DNA from: Euryarchaeota archaeon UBA130 | GTDB taxonomy: Archaea; Thermoplasmatota; Poseidoniia; Poseidoniales; Thalassarchaeaceae | DNA: 26,168 bases | Direction of reading: 5' to 3' | Assembly: GCA_002505775.1 (NCBI GenBank) | Contig: DAVY01000004.1 | Location: forward strand, 30,511-56,678 | Part shown: positions 14,218 to 23,115 of the stretch, piece by piece | Layout of the letters: the number at the start of each line of letters is the position of its first letter | Position numbering within the stretch: position 1 is the stretch's first letter | Program-made: the position numbers and the translations under genes | The notes under the pieces: model-generated | Told to the model about the DNA's origin: nothing | The model's input: the letters and a program-made list of their open reading frames with translations, nothing else | Databases searched by the model: none

Positions 14218-15801
14218 CTAGTGAAGGAACATCCTAGTCCCCGTAAAGAGCATTGAGATTCCATATTCGTTGGCGGCGTCTATTGATTCTTGGTCCCTCA
14301 CTGATCCGCCCGGTTGAACAACTCTCGATACCCCGATTTCGTATGCTGAGTCTATTCCGTCTCTGAAAGGGAAAAAGGCATCAGACAGCATCATTGCCCC
14401 CCTCGCTCTGTCATTCGCTCTCCTAGATGCTATTCTGACTGCCTCAACCCTGCTGGTCTGACCCGGTCCAATTCCTACGGTGGCGAGTCCCGTAGGAGTA
14501 TCGGAAACCAGGATTATGGCATTCGATTTGACCTCTGAGAGGACGGCACATCCGAATCTTGCAAGTGAGAGGTCTTTATCCTCCATCCTTTTCGTGGTCA
14601 CGCATTCCACATTCTGCCAGTCAACTGCAGGTGCGCCCTGTATCTGTGCGAGCCAGCCCCCACTGACCTGCCTCATGGAGAGGTTTCGTTCCCTTGGCCC
14701 CATCTGATGAAGCGAAAGCATCCTCCTGTTCTTCTTCGCTGACAATAGTTCCAAGGCTTCTGGGTGGTATCCGGGAGCTATCATGCACTCGAAGAAGTGC
14801 TCCCCAATGGCAGTCGCGGTCTCCAGTTCGACCTCCTTTGTGAATGCAATGACGCATCCAAAGGCGCTCTCGGGATCACTGGCAAGGGCGTCCTTCCATG
14901 CTTCGGACTGGCTCGATCCTACTGCCGCGCCACATGGATTCGTGTGTTTGACAACCACACATCCATGTTCGTGATCCGCACAGGAGTGGATGATATTCTC
15001 TGCCAATCTTAGCGCTCCGTCCAAGTCAAGATAGTTGTTGTAGGACAGGGGCTTCCCACCGTGTTGAGTGGCAGCTCCCAGGCCCGTCGGTTCACCACCA
15101 TTGGGATAGAAAGAGGCGGGTTGGTGCGGGTTTTCCCCGTATCTCAGTGTGGAGCCTCTTTTGGTAGAGAGATTAATGATTGAGGGGACTTCTTCGTCCA
15201 TCAGCCTACTCTCAAGCTCATTAGACACGGCTGTATCGTATGCAGCCGTACTCTGGAACGACTCTAGGGCTAGCTTGGCTCTTTCACTGGTCCCAATTGC
15301 AGAGGGATCGCCTCCAGCTTCTCTTAGCTTGGCGATGATGTCTCCGTATTGCGAAGGCGACGTTAGGACTATGACATCCTTGTGGTTCTTGGCGGCTGAG
15401 CGTACCATGGTTGGGCCCCCGATGTCGATCATCTCAATTAGTTCAGAGTCTGTAGCTGGCGGACTTCTGGATGCGGTTTCGACGAAGGGGTACAAGTTTA
15501 CGCATACTAGGTCAATCGGGCCATAACCCAGCTCTTGCAGAGTTTCCATATCGTCTGACCTGTCCCTCCTGGCTAGGATGCCACCGTGGACTGCTGGGTG
15601 AAGAGTCTTTACTCTTCCATCGAACACCTCTGGATGGCCCGTTGCTTCGCTTACATCGATGACTTCAATGCCAGCTGATCTAAGCTTCCTAGCAGTTCCA
15701 CCTGTGGATAATATCTGCCATCCCATAGCGGATAGTGCGCTGGAGAGTTCCTCTACTCCTTCCTTGTGCCAGACGCTGATCAGTGCTCGGGGCGGTTCCA
15801 T
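14218..15801 (-). CDS. purH: Bifunctional AICAR transformylase / IMP cyclohydrolase
   Basis: This 527-residue protein carries out the last two steps of purine synthesis: formylation of AICAR from 10-formyl-tetrahydrofolate, then ring closure to IMP. The N-terminal cyclohydrolase domain (about 1-190) shows ILSTGGTARKL, GHPEVFDGRVKTLHP and IDIGGPTMVRSAAKN. The C-terminal transformylase shows LRYGENPHQ, VKHTNPCGAA with the catalytic Lys285-His286 pair, SDAFFPFRDGID and the final TGTRMFLH. Length and order are those of bacterial PurH. Many archaea use unrelated PurP/PurO instead, so this is probably an acquired bacterial-type enzyme. With purN it implies folate-dependent purine synthesis. It lies 39 bases downstream of the thermosome gene's stop region on the same strand, read in the order purH then thermosome. 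Confidence 0.96.
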   Translation of the reverse strand: MEPPRALISVWHKEGVEELSSALSAMGWQILSTGGTARKLRSAGIEVIDVSEATGHPEVFDGRVKTLHPAVHGGILARRDRSDDMETLQELGYGPIDLVCVNLYPFVETASRSPPATDSELIEMIDIGGPTMVRSAAKNHKDVIVLTSPSQYGDIIAKLREAGGDPSAIGTSERAKLALESFQSTAAYDTAVSNELESRLMDEEVPSIINLSTKRGSTLRYGENPHQPASFYPNGGEPTGLGAATQHGGKPLSYNNYLDLDGALRLAENIIHSCADHEHGCVVVKHTNPCGAAVGSSQSEAWKDALASDPESAFGCVIAFTKEVELETATAIGEHFFECMIAPGYHPEALELLSAKKNRRMLSLHQMGPRERNLSMRQVSGGWLAQIQGAPAVDWQNVECVTTKRMEDKDLSLARFGCAVLSEVKSNAIILVSDTPTGLATVGIGPGQTSRVEAVRIASRRANDRARGAMMLSDAFFPFRDGIDSAYEIGVSRVVQPGGSVRDQESIDAANEYGISMLFTGTRMFLH

Positions 15802-15840
15802 GAAGAGGCATGAGGGCGAGGGACTTGAAGCATTCTATGT

Positions 15841-17409
15841 CTAGTCCCCTCTGGCGGAGACGACTTGGTCTATTCTGAGCATACTTATTGCTGTCTCGGT
15901 AGCTGTCTCCAGAGAACCCGATATCACTGACTTAGGGTGCCAAACGCCCTCCGGTAATGTTATTTCGCCATCTCTGTCGATCCCCATGCAATTACCTATC
16001 CTAGCCTCTGAGCGAAGCTTCAAGACCTTGTCAAGAGGATTCTGTCCTGAGTTCTCAGCGAGAACAGCGGGTATCGTTTCCATGGCTCTTGCGAAGGCCT
16101 CCATGGCGATCCTCTCCCTTCCGGGCTCAGACTCCATCTCGGACCTCACGTGGTGAGCTATCATAGAATGAGATGCCCCGCCCCCAGGAAGGACCGCCTT
16201 TTCCGACATGGCCAGAGATGTCGCCCTGAGAGAGTCATGAATTCCTCGAATGGCTTCTTCGGTAGCCTCCTTCCCATCACCTCCAACCTCTATCGTGACT
16301 AATGCTGGGGATGGGCAGTCATCTATTCTGATTATGTCCTCTACCATTTCAGTGGACTCGTTCCTCTCCCAGACAAAGGAGCCGAAAGACCCTAGATTAT
16401 CTGCAGAAGCATCCATTATTGAGTCGATTATAGTGGATGAAGTCGCCTCCGCTGCATTCCTAAGATCCACCTCATCCAGCTCCGATATTGCAACCACGCC
16501 CCTGTCAGCGAGAGTATGCAGAACGTCCTTGTCTACTTCTCCGCCACAGAGTACCACACTCGCCCCTGTGCCCAGTATTGCATTGGCGATATGCTCTTTC
16601 CTTTCTCTTTCGGCATCGACGAAAGAGTCTAGCTCTTCGGGAGAGGCTATCTTAATTTGTGCGTCTCTGGTCATGGACCTTATCTTCAGATCCCCCCCTA
16701 CTATCGCAATCTTTGCATCTCTGATGTCATTAGGTAGTCCATCAAGAGGTATCCTCCTTCTTAGAGCCACTCCACTGATTACCTTTGAGTCCGACAGGGA
16801 TCCCTTTCCCGACTTGAACATAGAAACATGTTCGGCGGCTGGATAGTCGGTATTTTCTGAGGTAATTTTGAGTGTCTTGACAACTATTCGAGATAGTAGT
16901 TCCAGAGATGCCTCGGCCCCTTTTCCTATCATTGCCGTCTCGGCTACACCGATCAGTCTTTCGTCACTGAGTGGGGTGGCGATATCATCCAGCATCGAGA
17001 TAGCTGAAATCATGGATTTCCTGTAGCCCCCGATTATCGTAAGTGGATGGAGTCCCTTCCTTAGGAGTGTTTGGGACTCCTGAAGGAGTGCCCCACATAG
17101 TAGCATCGTCGTGGTGACTCCGTCTCCACATGCTTCCTCCTGAGACTGACACATGGATACGAGCATCTTAGCCGCAGGGTGCTTTACTAACAACTCTGAT
17201 ACTATCTTCGCGCCGTCGTTGGTAACTGCGGTGTTACCATCTGTCTTGTACATCATCTTGTCTAATCCCTTGGGTCCGAATGTGGGCTTGAGTAGGTTCG
17301 CGAATACATCTGATGCTGAAATCAGCTTCTCTTGAACATCAGTGCCACTGGTAACGTTGGTTTGCTCCTTGACTATGACCACTGGAGGTTTACCAGCCCC
17401 GTCGCTCAT
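15841..17409 (-). CDS. Thermosome subunit (group II chaperonin)
   Basis: From ATG 17409 the protein has 522 residues and is a CCT/TCP-1-type chaperonin subunit that folds proteins in an ATP-driven, lidless double ring. LLKPTFGPKGLDKMM and VTNDGAKIVSELLVKHPAAK match the equatorial ATP site, and IHDSLRATSLAMSEK with LPGGGASHS match the intermediate-to-equatorial return. The phosphate motif, normally GDGTTT, reads GDGVTT here (residues 95-100), with the first Thr replaced by Val. The C terminus ends RIDQVVSARGD without a Gly-Met tail. The nine codons upstream to 17436 lack family similarity. It is divergent from a secreted-protein gene and lies directly upstream of no other minus-strand gene than purH's far side. 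Confidence 0.94.
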   Translation of the reverse strand: MSDGAGKPPVVIVKEQTNVTSGTDVQEKLISASDVFANLLKPTFGPKGLDKMMYKTDGNTAVTNDGAKIVSELLVKHPAAKMLVSMCQSQEEACGDGVTTTMLLCGALLQESQTLLRKGLHPLTIIGGYRKSMISAISMLDDIATPLSDERLIGVAETAMIGKGAEASLELLSRIVVKTLKITSENTDYPAAEHVSMFKSGKGSLSDSKVISGVALRRRIPLDGLPNDIRDAKIAIVGGDLKIRSMTRDAQIKIASPEELDSFVDAERERKEHIANAILGTGASVVLCGGEVDKDVLHTLADRGVVAISELDEVDLRNAAEATSSTIIDSIMDASADNLGSFGSFVWERNESTEMVEDIIRIDDCPSPALVTIEVGGDGKEATEEAIRGIHDSLRATSLAMSEKAVLPGGGASHSMIAHHVRSEMESEPGRERIAMEAFARAMETIPAVLAENSGQNPLDKVLKLRSEARIGNCMGIDRDGEITLPEGVWHPKSVISGSLETATETAISMLRIDQVVSARGD

Positions 17410-17480
17410 ATCCCATCCGAAACAAGGACCTGCCAAGAAACCTTTGAGGGCGATTCATGCATTTTTTGGTCCAACACGTG

Positions 17481-17491
17481 ATAATATCTAT
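17481..17491 (+). promoter_or_regulatory. Candidate TATA box before the secreted-protein gene
   Basis: The run ataatatctat is centred about 30 nt before ATG 17516, implying a leader of only a few bases. A run of six T at 17462-17467 precedes it. Confidence 0.4.
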
Positions 17492-17515
17492 TCGCTAGAG
17501 GGAGTAGTTAGACGC

Positions 17516-18517
17516 ATGAGTCGGAGGACCCCCCTCTTCGCGATGGTGGTCTCTCTGATCTTGATGATGTCAATGGGGCCCATCTCATCAGCCCAGATTG
17601 GCATACTTCCATCGGTAGAGATAACCTGTGATGACCCAGGGCCTGTCGAGGTGTGGCCAGGAGCCACTAGAACCACTATTGTTTACTGCACACTCGAGAA
17701 TCCATCGATACATAGCGAGTCTGTAGAGATAGGTACTGAATCTGAGGAGTCGGATTTCCAGTTTGCCGCTCCTCAGACTGTGACGATAGGAGCTGGCCAA
17801 GAAATGGATATCCAGATCATCATTAGAGTACCTGAGCTCTATGCAGCTGGCACATACAGTGCCAATGTAACCGCTAAGGTTACCGAAGCGAATGGCATCG
17901 ATGTTTCGGCCATCACGTCAACGGAGGAGGACTCAGTTAGCTTTGAGGTTATGAAATACGGTTCCTGCGAAGTGATGGTGGGGCAAGGTGGAGGGGCAAT
18001 AGAAGCGGGTGATCCTGTGGTCTTCGCCGCTTCTTTCGTCTGCGAGGCAAATGCCGAATTCTCGATCGGTTACAGCTTGGTGATGATTGATGAGGTAGCT
18101 ATGTCCTCAATTTGGCCATCGGGGTTCGAGGATCAGAGTGCGCCTTGTCAGTTCCAAGTCCAAGCGACAGGGGGAGGGGGGAACTGTCAGTTCCAGATTG
18201 CCACGCCCTCGAACCTTGCGAACTCTTGGAGTGGATGCGTCGTACTCATCGATGATGACGGGGATGGGGATGGTTCTGGCTCTAGCCCCCCTTCGTCGTG
18301 TAACACCAATTACCCATCTTTGGGAATAGATATAGAGCCTCAGGGGCTTTCCTTGGTCTCGATTGGTTTAGACTCAAACAGCTCTGTAAGCGAACTCCTG
18401 ATGGACAATAAGGAGCTTGTGGGCGGAGGAGTGGGAGGACTAGTACTCCTACTGTCTTTGATCCTGGTACTCAGGAGGAGGTCGAGATCTTACGATGAGG
18501 AGTGGGAGGAAGACTGA
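17516..18517 (+). CDS. Secreted, C-terminally membrane-anchored protein with Ig-like region
   Basis: The 333-residue protein has a clear signal peptide (MSRRTPLFAMVVSLILMMSM, with likely cleavage after SSA near residue 27). A large outside region follows, then one membrane helix near residues 303-320 (GGLVLLLSLILVL), an RRRSR stop-transfer and an acidic tail, so the body lies outside the cell. Residues about 35-125 (PGPVEVWPGATRTTIVYCTL to VPELYAAGTYSANVTAKV) resemble the beta-sandwich found in archaeal surface proteins, where a tail-end NPS, TIGAG and AGTY pattern is common. The middle has several Cys and a Gly/Asp/Ser-rich linker. No enzyme motif was seen. The frame is open to 17342 but that part overlaps the thermosome gene; ATG 17516 begins the signal peptide. 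Function unknown, probably cell surface. Confidence 0.82.
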   Translation: MSRRTPLFAMVVSLILMMSMGPISSAQIGILPSVEITCDDPGPVEVWPGATRTTIVYCTLENPSIHSESVEIGTESEESDFQFAAPQTVTIGAGQEMDIQIIIRVPELYAAGTYSANVTAKVTEANGIDVSAITSTEEDSVSFEVMKYGSCEVMVGQGGGAIEAGDPVVFAASFVCEANAEFSIGYSLVMIDEVAMSSIWPSGFEDQSAPCQFQVQATGGGGNCQFQIATPSNLANSWSGCVVLIDDDGDGDGSGSSPPSSCNTNYPSLGIDIEPQGLSLVSIGLDSNSSVSELLMDNKELVGGGVGGLVLLLSLILVLRRRSRSYDEEWEED

Positions 18518-18844
18518 TCACTCCAGGACATTTATCATCCAGAGAGCGGATAACGCACCAAAGAAACCCAAGATAAGGGACGTGGTGGAAGGAAATCCCA
18601 AGTTTCCGGTGTAAACCACGTACTGAGCGGCTGTCATTCCAACGACTGCAAGTGCCTGAGCGAAGTTACGACTACCATAACCCGACTCACTGATTATGTG
18701 ATCCCTATTACGGATTGATAGAATTACCAAAGTAAGCACAGAGAGGACGATGAGGTGCCCAATCAACCAGCCAAAGGAAGATCCGAATACACCGACTAGT
18801 GAGTCCTGGAATTCACCGAGTATCATGGAAGCTACATCCACCAT
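18518..18844 (-). CDS. Small three-helix membrane protein, unknown
   Basis: From ATG 18844 the protein has 108 residues and three hydrophobic helices: about 24-43 (FGWLIGHLIVLSVLTLVILS), 60-77 and 85-104. The loop between the first two is polar (RNRDHIISESGYGSRNF). I do not recognise the family. A TTG at 18874 would add ten residues, but the AT-rich gaataata on the minus strand (18872-18865) is about 25 nt before ATG 18844, favouring the shorter form with a leaderless message. It lies 43 bases downstream of the glycosyltransferase stop on the same strand, and its own stop abuts the end of the plus-strand surface protein. Confidence 0.68.
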   Translation of the reverse strand: MVDVASMILGEFQDSLVGVFGSSFGWLIGHLIVLSVLTLVILSIRNRDHIISESGYGSRNFAQALAVVGMTAAQYVVYTGNLGFPSTTSLILGFFGALSALWMINVLE

Positions 18845-18887
18845 GGAAGGCTCGAGTGGCCGTGTATTATTCAACTAAACGGAGGTA

Positions 18888-20051
18888 CTACGATATATTG
18901 GTCAAAGACTCTAGAGTCTGCAAGGTCTCATCAATCATCCTCTCCTTGTCGAACCTTCTCTCGGTCGTAGCTCTAGCGGCCTGGGAGATTCTTCTCCTCT
19001 CCTCTTGATCATTGCCCAGCCTACGAATCGCCGAGATTAGCTCAGATAGATTACCCGGTTTAATGAAAATACCATCATGATTGTGAGTAATGACGTCTGA
19101 GTTACCCCCTATCTCCGATGAAATCGTAGGTATTCCATGCGCCATGGCCTCCAGCAGAGCTAGCGGAAGCCCCTCGTACCTGGTTGTCGGTATTAGGTAA
19201 ATGTCAGCGGATGAATAAGCTAAATTGAGTTCGTCATCAGTGACTCTTCCGTGGAAAGTGACCCTTTCATCAGTTCTAAGGTCCCTAGATATTTTCTTCA
19301 AATCGTCTAAATAAGGACCTGTTCCAATAATATCCAGATGTAGTGGCATGTCGTCTATCTCTGCCACAGCTCTTATTGCTGTCTGGAAGCCCTTCTGCTT
19401 ATCCGCTCTACCTGTACAAAGTAGTCGTATCTCCTCTCCAGTCGATCTTTCTCTGGAATTGTCTGGAAGAGCGATGCCGTTCTCAATGACCCTGACCTTG
19501 CCCTTGGAGAACAGTTTGAAGTCTTTTGAGAGGGTTGGTGATACAAGCACTATGGATTTAGCGACCCTCCTCATAGGCATCTCCCATAGTAGGCACCTCC
19601 TAAGCAAATGAAGTGGCGTGAGGATTAGCCAATGCCAATACCTAGGCCTCATGTCGGCAGCCGACAAGAATGAGAGGAGTTCGGTTCTCAGTGAGCCATG
19701 ACATACAACCGCCATTGGAATACCGTTCTTCTTTGCCCATCCCATCGCACCCTTGGCTGCGAACTCATTGCTGTGGATTACATCGATTGGATCATCTCTG
19801 TGGATTTTACGTACCTCGGACAGTGCTCTGTTGAACCAGCTTCTCGACAGCTTCATTGGCGTCGAGGGAGATAGGAATTTGACCGTGTAGCCCGATCTTT
19901 CCTCTTCCTCCACCCCGTCTTTCCTTGAGGTAGTTAGTACGGTGACCTTGTGCCCTGCCTTCACAAAGCCCGCGCATAGGTCTTCGCACTGTCTCTCAAA
20001 TCCACCGAACCCATGGGACAAGGTAGACCTCGACATGACCAGAATGTGCAT
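18888..20051 (-). CDS. GT4-family glycosyltransferase (GT-B fold)
   Basis: This 387-residue protein begins MHILVMSRSTLSHGFGGFER, the glycine-rich acceptor-side loop of GT-B enzymes. The donor domain shows RLLCTGRADKQKGFQTAI, IIGTGPYLDDL, VTFHGRVTDDEL, YSSADIYLIPTTRYEG and LPLALLEAMAHGIPTISSEI, which holds the E-x7-E nucleotide-sugar signature. It probably transfers a sugar from an activated donor onto a lipid or glycan on the cytoplasmic face. It follows a sulfotransferase gene (51-base gap) on the same strand, which suggests a surface polysaccharide or glycolipid route. Donor and acceptor cannot be told from sequence. Confidence 0.92.
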   Translation of the reverse strand: MHILVMSRSTLSHGFGGFERQCEDLCAGFVKAGHKVTVLTTSRKDGVEEEERSGYTVKFLSPSTPMKLSRSWFNRALSEVRKIHRDDPIDVIHSNEFAAKGAMGWAKKNGIPMAVVCHGSLRTELLSFLSAADMRPRYWHWLILTPLHLLRRCLLWEMPMRRVAKSIVLVSPTLSKDFKLFSKGKVRVIENGIALPDNSRERSTGEEIRLLCTGRADKQKGFQTAIRAVAEIDDMPLHLDIIGTGPYLDDLKKISRDLRTDERVTFHGRVTDDELNLAYSSADIYLIPTTRYEGLPLALLEAMAHGIPTISSEIGGNSDVITHNHDGIFIKPGNLSELISAIRRLGNDQEERRRISQAARATTERRFDKERMIDETLQTLESLTNIS

Positions 20052-20102
20052 TTAATCAGGCGTTTGTGAGACTCTTGAGTTATAGCAGTATTCTCATCAA
20101 GG

Positions 20103-20939
20103 TCAGTAACCATGCTTCTCTAGGGTTTCCGCATTCTTCTCGGCGAATTCGAGCAACTCAGGGTCGTTTTTGAAAGCGAAGGCCCTAGATGGGTTTATTC
20201 TTTCTTCAATCGAAGAGAGGCTTTCCTCCGTTAGCTCGATGGAAATATATTCCAGTATCTTAGTAATCGAGTCTCTTGGAGACAATAATAACTCCTCGTA
20301 CCTCACGACATGCTTGTCTTCTACGGAGGCAAGAATCTCAGACTCCATCTCTAACTGCTCGGACCAGAAGCTGAGGGCACCTTCCAGAGTTGAGGACCTC
20401 TGCCCCCTCATTATGGGGGACTTGCTGGATCTCCAAGAGTATGTGGGAAGCCACTTCTTGAACCTGCTGACATCACCTTCCCAGTGGGTGGAGTTTCTCA
20501 TCCTGAGGCTGGCGGCCACGTCAGCGCCGTGTCTGATTACGTGTATGACTTTCATATCTGGCCAAATAGATCTCCAGAGCGGAAGTGAGGGGCCATTTCT
20601 GGGATCCTTCCAACCCCACCTTCCTTCCATGGAAAAGAGGCCATTCTTCAGAGGCTTGCCCGAGTACTTTCTGCTGGATCTGCTCGAAAGCCTCTTGCGG
20701 ACGTATTCCTCTATGGCTTCCATGGCAACTGGAAGGGTGGTTAGTTCAGAGAGGGCCCCGGGCCTCTCCCAGCTCGCTCCTGCGTTCTCGTATATCCACT
20801 CATTGAGACCTATGAAGAATAGTGACTCGTGGTCCTCCTGGAGGTCTTTACCCATCATAACTCCGCAATCATCTAGAATTCTGGAGACGAGGCTCGTACC
20901 ACTTCTGTGCATTCCCACCACTAGGACTGGGTTTGCCAT
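20103..20939 (-). CDS. PAPS-dependent sulfotransferase family protein
   Basis: The 278-residue protein has the two cofactor sites of sulfotransferases: VVGMHRSGTSLVSRIL (residues 7-22), the 5'-phosphosulfate loop with Arg12, Ser13 and Thr15, and VIHVIRHGADVAASLRMRNS (131-150), the 3'-phosphate site. WGWKDPRN (108-115) lies between them as in the bacterial glycan-type group. Such enzymes move a sulfuryl group from PAPS to a hydroxyl or amine on a sugar, lipid or small molecule. Next to a GT4 glycosyltransferase, a sulfated glycan or glycolipid is the likeliest product. It is cytoplasmic, with no signal peptide. A TATA-like aacttaac lies about 26 nt before ATG 20939, so it may start its own transcript. 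Confidence 0.9.
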   Translation of the reverse strand: MANPVLVVGMHRSGTSLVSRILDDCGVMMGKDLQEDHESLFFIGLNEWIYENAGASWERPGALSELTTLPVAMEAIEEYVRKRLSSRSSRKYSGKPLKNGLFSMEGRWGWKDPRNGPSLPLWRSIWPDMKVIHVIRHGADVAASLRMRNSTHWEGDVSRFKKWLPTYSWRSSKSPIMRGQRSSTLEGALSFWSEQLEMESEILASVEDKHVVRYEELLLSPRDSITKILEYISIELTEESLSSIEERINPSRAFAFKNDPELLEFAEKNAETLEKHGY

Positions 20940-20977
20940 GGCGTTGCGTGGGGGTCGTTATGTTAAGTTCTAACTGG

Positions 20978-22096
20978 CTAGTTGGCCAGTATTTTGTCAA
21001 GGGAGGTGAATAAGAACTCAATCTGGCTATGATCATTGTCAATATGGGGGGACACCCTGATCATCCCTGATCTATCAGTAACTAAAATTCCAAATTCGTC
21101 TTGGAGTCTCCTGACTATCTCTGCACTGTGGTGTTCAGAAGGAGGGCGTATGCTGACAATGGCGCTCCTCTGATCATCATCCTTTGGAGAGGTGACCTCC
21201 AACCCCCTTGAACTAGCGAGTTCGACAACCATGTCAGAGAGGGAGAGATCATGCTCCCAGATTCTTTCAATTCCAATTTCCAACATCTCCTCGATCGACG
21301 CTGCTAAACCCCTTAATGCTCCAAAGTGCAAGGTCGTGAACTCAAATCTACTTGCATCCTCGGGCAGATTCATCCTATCAGACCTCATGTCCCATATATC
21401 CTCATTACTCCTGAAACCGACTATCCCTGGGACCAGTTTTTTAGCCTCAGGAGAGAGGTATCCGACTGCTGTCCCATAAGTCCCTCTTAGCCACTTGTAG
21501 CCAGAGGATATGATGACATCAGCTCCTGATGCTACAGCATCTATGGGAACCATCCCCATTGATTGGGTTGCATCTACCACAAGTATGGCCCCTACTGAGT
21601 GGGCTACTTTGGAGAACTCTCTCAAGTTATATCTCTGTCCGTTTGCATACTCGACATGGGAAATAACAACTACGGATGTATTATTGTCGATTAGCCCTAA
21701 AATATCCCTGGGGTCAGTATAGTGGTTTTCATTGTAGGGCGCCAGCCTAACTTCCGCGCCTGTTTCAAGGGCGACTCTGGACCATGGGTAAACAGTAGAA
21801 GGAAACGCTGCCCTAGATGAAACGATATTCTGGCTCTTGGAAGGCATAACAGCCCATGCGATCGAGCTCATCATAGCAGTGGCACTGGATCCGCAGAAAA
21901 CATCCGATATGTGGCAGGAAAGGAGTTTTGCAGCTGCCACCCTGAGTGGCATCATACCTAGTTTCTCCGCATCGGCATCAAATTCGGCCGCTCCTCCCCT
22001 GGCTAGAGAGTCCTCCCAGTTTCTGGATGCCTTATGTGCTACTGCAGAGGTTGTAGCTACGTTCGCGTAGGAGAGATTCGTCCATTCGTGTCCCAT
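20978..22096 (-). CDS. Class V aminotransferase-fold PLP enzyme lacking the desulfurase cysteine
   Basis: This 372-residue protein has the fold of cysteine desulfurases and their relatives. Asp175 in LVVDATQSMGMVPID contacts the PLP ring, and Lys201 in ISSGYKWLRGTYGTA is the Schiff-base lysine. ISHVEYANGQRYNL provides the middle helix contacts. The C-terminal domain has VTDRSGMIRVSPHIDN, in the place where desulfurases carry a catalytic Cys loop (RxGxHC); no Cys is present, so it is not a standard SufS/IscS. Isopenicillin N epimerase-like, kynureninase-like or small-molecule lyase activity is possible. ATG 22096 gives a full N terminus. It is first in a minus-strand run with the sulfotransferase and glycosyltransferase, and divergent from an EamA transporter. 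Confidence 0.86.
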   Translation of the reverse strand: MGHEWTNLSYANVATTSAVAHKASRNWEDSLARGGAAEFDADAEKLGMMPLRVAAAKLLSCHISDVFCGSSATAMMSSIAWAVMPSKSQNIVSSRAAFPSTVYPWSRVALETGAEVRLAPYNENHYTDPRDILGLIDNNTSVVVISHVEYANGQRYNLREFSKVAHSVGAILVVDATQSMGMVPIDAVASGADVIISSGYKWLRGTYGTAVGYLSPEAKKLVPGIVGFRSNEDIWDMRSDRMNLPEDASRFEFTTLHFGALRGLAASIEEMLEIGIERIWEHDLSLSDMVVELASSRGLEVTSPKDDDQRSAIVSIRPPSEHHSAEIVRRLQDEFGILVTDRSGMIRVSPHIDNDHSQIEFLFTSLDKILAN

Positions 22097-22148
22097 ATAC
22101 TAACCCGAAAGGTTCGTGCACTTCAATTCAAGTCACCGATTAGGCCAT

Positions 22149-23114
22149 ATGCGGGCATGTTCCCGATTGTTCGTGCCGAAGGAAAGACGGGCCGCCGTGG
22201 CAATCTTCGCAATCTCATTTGTTTGGGGAATGACATTCATATGGATGAAACAGGGAATCGAGGCTGCTGAGAGCGCGGTTCCCGATGTTGAAGCGAACTG
22301 GGTTGCCTTTCTCTTCTTCTCTGCCAGATTTGTGATAGCAACAATCCTAACTCTAGCTTTGCTTCCCAAAGCTAGAGCAGGTTTTTCTAATCCTGATTCA
22401 GTACGAGGGGGGGCTTGGCTCGGGCTGATCCTATCTGCGGGATACCTCAGTCAGAACATTGGAATCGCCACCGTAACTCCTGGTGTTTCTGCTTTCCTGA
22501 CTAGCCTGTATGTCGTCTTCACCGCCCTAATCGCCATAATATTGGGGAGGCAGAGCATAACCAAGTCCACCGTAATAGGTGTTTTATTGGCGACTTTTGG
22601 TGCTGGGTGGATAGGTGGTCCTCCTCAGGTATCCCTTGGTTTTGGAGAGTTTCTGACGATTTTCAGTGCTTACATGTTCGGAGCGCATATTATTGCGACT
22701 GACAGAATTACCAAAGAAAATGACCCCATTGAGGTTACAGGACCGATGATGGCGACCATAATGATTCTCGGAGCGGTAATGCTTGTACTACTTCCAATCC
22801 GTTCCGAGGGAATATCAATTCTCGTTGATTTCCAAGAGCTGTTGCTGACATTGGATTTCTTCATTCCTCTATTCCTATGTGCGGCGCTAGGTTCCTTAGT
22901 GGCGCTACTGGTTCTGAATATCTTCCAAAGGGATTTGCCTCCAATAAGGGCGGCGATAATCTACGCCTTCGAGCCAGTCTGGGCTGGAATAGCCAGTCTG
23001 GTAATGGGGTATGATGAAATTGGGTTCTGGTTTTTCCTAGGGGCCGGAGCCCTTCTAATCGGAAACCTAGTGGTTGAGTTCGAGGGTCTGAACGCCAAGG
23101 CAGAGGAAGAGTAG
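22149..23114 (+). CDS. EamA/DMT-superfamily permease
   Basis: From ATG 22149 the protein has 321 residues and about ten membrane helices arranged as two EamA repeats. The first carries ISFVWGMTFIWMKQG, the second ends in YAFEPVWAGIASLVMGYDE, the characteristic last EamA motif. Such carriers exchange or export amino acids, nucleotide sugars and other small metabolites; the cargo is not readable. A GTG at 22116 is in frame but adds residues that do not resemble the family. The MOSC gene starts one base after its stop, so the two are co-transcribed. It is divergent from the class V aminotransferase-fold gene, with a gap of about 50 bases. Confidence 0.9.
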   Translation: MRACSRLFVPKERRAAVAIFAISFVWGMTFIWMKQGIEAAESAVPDVEANWVAFLFFSARFVIATILTLALLPKARAGFSNPDSVRGGAWLGLILSAGYLSQNIGIATVTPGVSAFLTSLYVVFTALIAIILGRQSITKSTVIGVLLATFGAGWIGGPPQVSLGFGEFLTIFSAYMFGAHIIATDRITKENDPIEVTGPMMATIMILGAVMLVLLPIRSEGISILVDFQELLLTLDFFIPLFLCAALGSLVALLVLNIFQRDLPPIRAAIIYAFEPVWAGIASLVMGYDEIGFWFFLGAGALLIGNLVVEFEGLNAKAEEE

Positions 23115-23115
23115 T

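Noticed and set aside
16250..16846. 198-codon plus-strand frame inside the thermosome gene
   Set aside because: It is the antisense of a conserved chaperonin and very Ser-rich.
17462..17467. T6 run as a transcription terminator
   Set aside because: It lies in a divergent promoter region between two gene starts, with no gene ending nearby.
20170..20973. 267-codon plus-strand frame opposite the sulfotransferase
   Set aside because: It is the antisense shadow of a gene with clear PAPS-site motifs and shows no domain of its own.
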